NCBI GenBank assembly: GCA_021648525.1
Contig: JAKISP010000004.1
Coordinates: 40,826 to 104,825, forward strand
From: Gammaproteobacteria bacterium
GTDB lineage: Bacteria; Pseudomonadota; Gammaproteobacteria; SZUA-140
Reading direction: 5' to 3'
Length of the DNA: 64,000 bases
The notes below the pieces were generated by a model. The model was not told where the DNA came from, did not search any database, and was given only the letters and a program-made list of their open reading frames with translations. Both the position numbers and the translations under genes were made by a program. This document shows, piece by piece, positions 58,712 through 64,000 of the stretch (the first letter of the stretch is position 1; every line of letters begins with the position of its first letter).

Positions 58712-59425
58712 ATGACAATTTCAACCACCAGGGCCACATTAACAGATCGCGAGAACAACCACACAGCATCACAACATGATGTTGAGATATCGCTTATCAG
58801 CAAGCATGAAGCACCACGCAAAGAGATCGAGCGCTTTATTCAATGTCTGTTCCGTCGCGCCTATGGCGCCAGAATAAATCACTTCCCGCCACACCTGTTA
58901 AGCATTCACCAGGGTGGAAAAATACTGGCCGCATCAGGGATGCGCTCAGCCATGGATGCCACACTGTTTCTGGAGACCTATCTCGACAGACCGATCGAAA
59001 ACATCATTGCCAAAAAAACATCACGCCCCATTGATCGTAATCGAATCATTGAAGTTTGCAGTCTTGCCTCCTCTCATGCCGGTGGTGCACGTGCATTGAT
59101 CATCACCTTAACCGCTTATCTCAGTGGAGCGAGTTATGAATGGGCGGTGTTTACCGCCACTCCGCGGGTGCGTAATAACTTCACAAAGTTAGGCATTGAA
59201 CTTATTCCACTAGCACTTGCCGATCAAAACCGTCTCGGTGATAGCAAACAGGAATGGGGGAGTTACTACGAGCAATCACCAATGGTCGTCGCTTGCGATG
59301 TTCGCCAGGGATGCCTTGCGGTACTCAAAGCACTGGAATCAGAGGGTTTATTTCCGACTGCACATCAACTCTGGAACGACGCAATTGAAGCTGGCCATCC
59401 AGGTTGTCTTTGGCAACCAGCATGA
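58712..59425 (+). CDS. Thermostable hemolysin family protein (GNAT/autoinducer-synthase-like)
   Basis: 237 residues from the ATG at 58712, chosen for CGGAGA seven bases upstream. Segments such as IERFIQCLFRRAYGARI, IIEVCSLASSHAGGARALI and WAVFTATPRVRNNFTKLGIELIPL match the T_hemolysin family. Its layout resembles GNAT-fold acyltransferases and LuxI-type enzymes (the EVCSLAS strand against LuxI E-x-SRFAV). The hemolysin name is historical; here, in an operon with an AMP ligase, an acyl-transfer role is more likely (inference). First gene of five; the stop overlaps the next start (ATGA). Confidence 0.8.
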   Translation: MTISTTRATLTDRENNHTASQHDVEISLISKHEAPRKEIERFIQCLFRRAYGARINHFPPHLLSIHQGGKILAASGMRSAMDATLFLETYLDRPIENIIAKKTSRPIDRNRIIEVCSLASSHAGGARALIITLTAYLSGASYEWAVFTATPRVRNNFTKLGIELIPLALADQNRLGDSKQEWGSYYEQSPMVVACDVRQGCLAVLKALESEGLFPTAHQLWNDAIEAGHPGCLWQPA

Positions 59426-60969
59426 ATATCATACTCAATAGCCTCAAACAGTTTTCACAACGCACGCCTGATACGATTGCGATTGAAGGTGATGACCTGC
59501 ACCTCAGTTATAGCACGCTACAGAGTGAGGTTGTAAAGCTAAGTGGTTGCATCAAGCTTCGCGGCTACAAACGACTAGCGATCATGCTGGACAATGGTCC
59601 TGCATGGGTAGTCTTTGACCTCGCGGCACAACTGGCGAACATTACATTAATCCCGCTGCCTGCCTTCTTCACCCCGGAACAGATTCGCCATAGCCTTGCA
59701 GATGCCGCTATCGAAGTATTGATCACCGATCAAACCGCATTGACCTCGCAACTGCTGCCGGAATTTAAGGCCAGGCCCATGCAGAAAGTCGCGGGGAAAA
59801 GCTGCTGGCAGATTGCATTGCCGGTCACGAGAAGCGACATACCAGTACTCAACAACATTGCCAAAATCACCTATACATCAGGTACAACAGGCACTCCCAA
59901 AGGGGTCTGCCTGACACAGGCAGCGATGAATAACGTTGCCTGCTCACTCAAGCAGACGATTGGCATTACGGCACAGGACCGTCATCTATGCCTGTTACCA
60001 CTAGCGGTATTACTGGAAAACATTGCTGGCATATACACCCCTTTATTAGCCGGTGCACGTTGCATTATTCCGAGCCTCCGCAATACAGGAATATCAGGTG
60101 CTACCCAATTGAACCCACAGCTCATGGCAAATGCAATTCGCAGCGCAGAGGCTAGTAGCATTATTCTACTGCCTCAAATGTTGCAGGCATTAATCGAAGA
60201 TAGTAATGCAGCAACATCACTACCAGAAAATTTACGTTTTATTGCTGTTGGTGGCGCACCCGTATCACGTGGCTTACTGAGCCAGGCACAAGCACTCAAT
60301 TTACCTGTCTATGAAGGCTATGGTCTTTCTGAATGCGCATCGGTCGTTGCAGTTAATACACCCAACCAACATCGTATTGGCAGTGTTGGCAAAGTACTAC
60401 CGCATACACAGATTAAATTTGCGGAAGGTGGCGAGATCCTACTGGCCAACAATCTTTTTAATGGCTACCTGAATAACAGGACTCTCGCAACAGATGAGTG
60501 GCACGCTAGTGGGGACCTGGGGTATCTGGATAAGGATGGCTACCTCTATCTCACAGGACGTAAAAAGAGCTGCTTTATTACCAGCTTTGGTCGCAACGTA
60601 GCACCCGAGTGGGTGGAGAAAGAGCTAACACTTCATCCGGCCATTTCACAGGCTGTAGTATTCGGTGAAGCACAACCCTGTAACACCGCCATTATTGTTG
60701 CCAATCCGAATACAGAACGGGACAAGCTGAAAATTATCGCAGCGATTGAAGCAGCCAACCGACATCTACCTGACTATGCACAAGTCAGCCGCTGGTTGTA
60801 TGCCGATGCCCCCTTCAGCATTGCAAACCAGCAACTTACCGCCACCGGACGTATTCGTCGCAATGCGATCTGGTCACACTATGGCGAGCGTATCGATCAG
60901 ATTGACAATCAATACGAAAGCACGATCGACCTAAAAGCAAACAAAAGGAGTCAACATGCCATTCTTTAA
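59422..60969 (+). CDS. AMP-dependent acyl-CoA synthetase/ligase family protein
   Basis: 515 residues from the ATG at 59422, overlapping the previous stop by four bases. The adenylate-forming motifs are present: ITYTSGTTGTPKGV (about 149-162), YEGYGLSECAS, GDLGYLDKDGYLYLTGRKK. The A10 position, where a catalytic lysine is expected (TxTGKxxR), reads TATGRIRRN with Arg. It likely activates a fatty or similar carboxylic acid as AMP ester for transfer to CoA or another acceptor made in this operon. Its tail overlaps the next gene by 14 bp. Confidence 0.87.
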   Translation: MNIILNSLKQFSQRTPDTIAIEGDDLHLSYSTLQSEVVKLSGCIKLRGYKRLAIMLDNGPAWVVFDLAAQLANITLIPLPAFFTPEQIRHSLADAAIEVLITDQTALTSQLLPEFKARPMQKVAGKSCWQIALPVTRSDIPVLNNIAKITYTSGTTGTPKGVCLTQAAMNNVACSLKQTIGITAQDRHLCLLPLAVLLENIAGIYTPLLAGARCIIPSLRNTGISGATQLNPQLMANAIRSAEASSIILLPQMLQALIEDSNAATSLPENLRFIAVGGAPVSRGLLSQAQALNLPVYEGYGLSECASVVAVNTPNQHRIGSVGKVLPHTQIKFAEGGEILLANNLFNGYLNNRTLATDEWHASGDLGYLDKDGYLYLTGRKKSCFITSFGRNVAPEWVEKELTLHPAISQAVVFGEAQPCNTAIIVANPNTERDKLKIIAAIEAANRHLPDYAQVSRWLYADAPFSIANQQLTATGRIRRNAIWSHYGERIDQIDNQYESTIDLKANKRSQHAIL

Positions 60970-61639
60970 CACCCTGATGAACGCCACTGAAGCAGATAGA
61001 TCTGAACTCTTTCAGATTCCACAACTGCAGGCTGGTGCTCGCGGCGAAATTTCACTTGAGACCTACATCGCTTTTCTAACCGAAGCCTATCATCACGTTA
61101 AACATACCGTGCCATTGCTGATGGCCTGTGGTTCACGCCTGCCTCAGAACCCACGCTGGATGCTGGATGCGATCACTGAATATATTGATGAAGAGAAAGG
61201 GCATGAAGAGTGGATTCTCAATGACATTGCTGCCTGCTGTGCCCATTCTAATAGCGCTACTGATGCTGAGGCGGTACGCCACGGACAGCCCAGACCAGCG
61301 ACCGAGCTGATGGTCGCATACGCCTATTACACCATTGAGCGCATCAACCCAGTCGCCTTTTTTGGCATGGTGCTGGTACTTGAAGGAACCTCCATTGAAC
61401 TGGCCACCAAAGCAGCGGACGCTATTCAGAAAGACCTTAGCCTGCCCAACACAGCATTCAGCTACCTAACCTCTCACGGCGCGCTCGACATCGAACACAT
61501 GAGTTTCTACGAAGGACTCATGAATAAAATTGATGACGAGCAGACACAACAGCAGATCATCCACTGCGCCAGAATGATGTATCGCCTCTATGGCGATATC
61601 TTCCGCAGTCTACCCATCGATAATGGAGCAAGCTCATGA
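60956..61639 (+). CDS. Iron-containing heme-oxygenase-like redox protein (HDO/TenA-like fold)
   Basis: 227 residues with a strong AAAGGAG ribosome-binding site. All-helical sequence with a likely diiron ligand set: E80-x2-H83 (DEEKGHEEW), E143 (VLEGTS) and D178-x2-H181 (HGALDIEH), with H174 nearby. This pattern is that of the heme-oxygenase-like diiron oxidases, such as UndA, and the related PqqC/TenA folds. With an acyl-activating enzyme upstream and an SDR downstream, an oxidation of an acyl or amine substrate is plausible. The product is unknown. The stop overlaps the SDR start. Confidence 0.8.
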   Translation: MPFFNTLMNATEADRSELFQIPQLQAGARGEISLETYIAFLTEAYHHVKHTVPLLMACGSRLPQNPRWMLDAITEYIDEEKGHEEWILNDIAACCAHSNSATDAEAVRHGQPRPATELMVAYAYYTIERINPVAFFGMVLVLEGTSIELATKAADAIQKDLSLPNTAFSYLTSHGALDIEHMSFYEGLMNKIDDEQTQQQIIHCARMMYRLYGDIFRSLPIDNGASS

Positions 61640-62442
61640 AACTGAAAAATTGCAGAGTATTAATAACGGGGGCATCTGGCGGCATTGGGCAACACATCGC
61701 CACCGAACTTGCCCAACAGGGTGCACGACTAGGCCTCGTCGGTTTACGACAGGATGCGCTGTTAGGGCAACAAACCACACTTAAAAAAGCAGGCTACACA
61801 GATGTCCATACCGTCAGCGCCGACCTGACGACTGCCAACGGCCGCCAGCGTGCAATAGAAGAAATACGCAGTGCACTGGGGGGGATTGATCTATTGATCA
61901 ACAACGCGGGGGTGGTCGATTTCCATGAATTCAGCAACCAGGATCCAGCGATGATCGACCGCATCTATCAAATCAATCTCATCGCACCGATTCAGATGAC
62001 ACGCCAGGTACTACCCGGCATGCTAGAACAGGGCAGCGGCAAAATCGTCAATATCGGCTCCACCTTTGGCAGTATCGGCTTTGCCTATTTTACTGCCTAC
62101 TCTGGCAGCAAATTTGGTCTGCGCGGTTTCTCTGAATCACTCAGAAGAGAAATAGATGGTAGCGGTGTTGATCTCTGTTACATCGCCCCTCGCGCAGTCA
62201 AAACACCTGCGAATTGTGATGCCGTTTATCACATGGCCGAAGCCACCAACATGAACATGGATGAACCAGAAGCGGTCGCTCATTTCATTGTTAAAAGCAT
62301 TATCAAAGACAAAAGCACCGCCTACTACGGCTGGCCCGAAAAACTCTTTGTGCGCATCAATGCCCTGCTGCCAGGACTAGTTGATAGTGCACTGCGAAAA
62401 CAGAACCGCGTGATAGCACGCTTTGCCCCTAAAAAAGCTTAA
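61636..62442 (+). CDS. Short-chain dehydrogenase/reductase
   Basis: 268-residue classical SDR. NAD(P)-binding TGASGGIG (11-18), NNAGVV, catalytic Ser in VNIGSTFGSIG and Tyr/Lys in AYSGSKFG. The C-terminus VRINALLPGLVDSALRKQNRVIARF is hydrophobic and basic, as in membrane-associated SDRs acting on lipids. It would reduce or oxidise the product of the upstream enzymes. The start overlaps the previous stop by four bases. Confidence 0.92.
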   Translation: MKLKNCRVLITGASGGIGQHIATELAQQGARLGLVGLRQDALLGQQTTLKKAGYTDVHTVSADLTTANGRQRAIEEIRSALGGIDLLINNAGVVDFHEFSNQDPAMIDRIYQINLIAPIQMTRQVLPGMLEQGSGKIVNIGSTFGSIGFAYFTAYSGSKFGLRGFSESLRREIDGSGVDLCYIAPRAVKTPANCDAVYHMAEATNMNMDEPEAVAHFIVKSIIKDKSTAYYGWPEKLFVRINALLPGLVDSALRKQNRVIARFAPKKA

Positions 62443-62469
62443 GTTAACAACGCTCAGGAGAAAAACACC

Positions 62470-63105
62470 ATGAAATTATCGACACTCGCATTTACCATCA
62501 GTGCCCTTCTAGTGTCTCAAAGTAGTTTTGCGATCGGTGACATTGCGATGCCACTGCAGCAGCAGTGGGATATTGCCAGGTATCAAACCGATAAAAAAGA
62601 CCGTGAAAAAGCCTTTGAAATACTCGCACAACAGGCGAAGGAAGTTGAATTAAAACACCCCAACAATGCCGAGGTACTGGTATGGAAAGCGATCATCCTT
62701 AGCACCTATGCGGGTGAAAAAGGTGGATTCGGTGCCTTGAGGCTAGTCAAAGATGCCAAAGCACTGCTTGATCGTGCAGAAAAGATCAATCCAGAGACAT
62801 TAGATGGCGCCATCTACACCTCGCTCGGTAGCCTCTACTATCAGGTACCCGGATGGCCGCTCGGATTTGGCGATGATGAACAGGCTAACGCCTATCTCAC
62901 CAGGGCATTAGCACTCAACCCCGATGATATTGATGCCAACTATTTTTACGGTGACTTCCTGTTAGAGGAAGGTGACTATCAAAATGCGCTAAAGGCCTTT
63001 GAAAAGGCACTCTCGGCACCACCACGCCCTAATCGATCCATTGCAGATGAAGGACGAAAAGCCGAAATTAAGGCGGCACAGGCTAAAGCCGAGTCACGAC
63101 TATAA
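62470..63105 (+). CDS. Exported TPR-repeat protein
   Basis: 211 residues with a signal peptide (STLAFTISALLVSQSSFA) and TPR-like helices (KAFEILAQQAKEVELKHPNNAEVLVWKAI; ANAYLTRALALNPDDIDANYFYGDFLLEEGDYQNALKAFEKAL). A CAGGAG site lies before the ATG, 27 bp after the SDR. Last gene of the operon, and the only exported member. It may hold an envelope partner or product (inference). Confidence 0.82.
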   Translation: MKLSTLAFTISALLVSQSSFAIGDIAMPLQQQWDIARYQTDKKDREKAFEILAQQAKEVELKHPNNAEVLVWKAIILSTYAGEKGGFGALRLVKDAKALLDRAEKINPETLDGAIYTSLGSLYYQVPGWPLGFGDDEQANAYLTRALALNPDDIDANYFYGDFLLEEGDYQNALKAFEKALSAPPRPNRSIADEGRKAEIKAAQAKAESRL

Positions 63106-63177
63106 TAATTGAGACCGTTACACGAGCAGGAATTTTATTCTCTGGCACCATCCGAGTGCTAAACGAAGCGATCGCAC

Positions 63178-64000
63178 GTAAGCGCTCAACAAACCCCATC
63201 TAGCAGAAGCTCATTTAACGGCAGCTGATTCCAGACTCATGTTCCAGGGCAGTAGCGCTTCGATATCCTCAACACTAGCCGCTTGAGGAAGCGCTTTAAA
63301 AACATGCCGAAGATAAGCATATGGTTCTAACCCATTGGCCTTAGCTGTTTCGATCAAACCATACAAGTTGGCGCTGGATTTCGCACCTCTGACGCTGGCG
63401 CTGAATAACCAGTTCTTACGGCCAATGACGAAGGGGCGTATCGCATTTTCTGCGGGATTGTTATCGATCGATAGTCGCCCGTCTTCTGTGTAAATCGTGA
63501 GTTTCCCCCAGTTCTTGGCCAGGTATGATAAAGCCTTTCCCAGTAGCCCTTTGGGTAGCGTGTGGTGCAGGGTTTTATCCAGCCACTGACGAATATCGGC
63601 CAGGATGGGCAATGATTCTGTTTGCCGGACAGTGTATTTTTCTGTTGGACTGAGTGGTTTGATTCGCTTTTCAATCGCATACAATTGACTGATCAGGCGG
63701 ATGGCAACATCCGCTTTACCCGTTCGCCTGGTTTTGCCTGCAGCGGCTTTCTGCGCATCGATAAACTTGCGCCGGGCGTGTGCCCAGCAACCTAGTTGGG
63801 TAATGGTGTTTTCAGCGCATACGGCGTTGTATCCGGCATAGTCATCGGTTTGCAGATAACCGTTGTAACCAGTGAGCAAGGCGCTGGCGACTTCGCCACG
63901 GCGACTGTCGGCATAGTGAAAAAGGCGCACGGGTTGTGTCGGCGGCCCACCGACCCGCACCCACATATAAGATTTTTGGCTGGCCTGTTTATCGGGCTCT
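63178..64000 (-). mobile_element. IS66 family insertion sequence, one end in the window
   Basis: The left boundary is marked by GTAAGCG (63178-63184), the usual IS66-family terminal motif, 33 bp beyond the stop of a transposase that reads leftward. The other end lies outside the window. It sits just after the TPR gene without disrupting it. Confidence 0.75.
63211..64000 (-). CDS. tnpC: IS66 family transposase (TnpC), N-terminus outside the window
   Basis: About 262 C-terminal residues are visible and the frame stays open to the window edge (EPDKQASQKSYMWVR), so any start placed inside is artificial. DDE-type features: LQTDDYAGYNAV, the Cys/His segment LGCWAHARRKFIDA, the late glutamate in SIDNNPAENAIRPFVIGRKNWLF, and the IS66 C-terminal domain (LEPYAYLRHVFKALP...LLPWNM). 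The accessory genes tnpA and tnpB would lie to the right. Confidence 0.93.
   Translation of the reverse strand, partial: EPDKQASQKSYMWVRVGGPPTQPVRLFHYADSRRGEVASALLTGYNGYLQTDDYAGYNAVCAENTITQLGCWAHARRKFIDAQKAAAGKTRRTGKADVAIRLISQLYAIEKRIKPLSPTEKYTVRQTESLPILADIRQWLDKTLHHTLPKGLLGKALSYLAKNWGKLTIYTEDGRLSIDNNPAENAIRPFVIGRKNWLFSASVRGAKSSANLYGLIETAKANGLEPYAYLRHVFKALPQAASVEDIEALLPWNMSLESAAVK

Overview
The window looks like a chromosomal segment of a free-living-type gammaproteobacterium of moderate G+C. The conserved gene orders point that way: ssb / YajR-like transporter / uvrA, cvpA-purF-metZ with dedD and folC, and accD-trpA-trpB-trpF-truA. Genus cannot be read from the sequence. Between the housekeeping blocks lie accessory islands carrying sensors, small GTPase parts, a lipid-type biosynthetic operon and remnants of mobile DNA.

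Layout. 0.2-3.2 kb: a methyltransferase, a two-helix potassium-type channel, and a Fic gene broken by one in-frame amber codon. 3.2-8.0 kb: an island bounded by two diverged direct repeats of about 145 bp. It holds a small putative lipoprotein and a two-gene NTPase operon, driven by a consensus promoter buried in a perfect 18-bp-arm palindrome and probably leaderless. 8.0-14.4 kb: ssb, a YajR-type exporter, uvrA and a BepA-like protease. 14.4-16.7 kb: a CheY / CheC / PAS-histidine kinase operon. 17.2-22.7 kb: a helical secreted protein, hslR, htpG with a clear sigma-32 promoter, and ppsA. 22.9-25.1 kb: an eight-repeat propeller-like lipoprotein, an 8-bp tandem repeat and a strongly folded intergenic element.

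25.1-29.3 kb: a five-gene cluster of an unknown scaffold or regulator, a COG2229-type GTPase, two Roadblock/LC7 proteins and a fusion of a kinase-like domain with a metallophosphoesterase. It faces a double-globin fusion gene at 29.3-30.2 kb. 30.3-41.7 kb: glycerate kinase, metZ, purF, cvpA, dedD, folC, accD, trpA, trpB, trpF and truA, all on the minus strand. 41.7-49.1 kb: a Kef-type antiporter, a degenerate 6-phosphogluconate-dehydrogenase-like protein facing a degenerate glycogen-synthase-like protein, and ppc. 49.1-55.2 kb: an M48 protease / DUF898 pair, a second amber-interrupted gene (DUF2459) and a chemoreceptor. 55.7-58.4 kb: a 180-bp MITE-like element and an orphan GspE/PilB-type ATPase with MshEN repeats. 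58.6-63.1 kb: a tightly packed five-gene operon (thermostable-hemolysin-like GNAT-fold protein, AMP ligase, diiron oxygenase-like protein, SDR, TPR protein) behind three 11-bp-phased TTAAC half-sites. 63.2 kb to the end: an IS66-type element cut by the window edge.

The best candidates for undescribed systems are the GTPase/Roadblock/kinase-phosphoesterase cluster with its globin neighbour, the 58.7-63.1 kb operon, and the two-NTPase operon between direct repeats. Functions given for these are inferences from motifs and gene order. No database search was possible.
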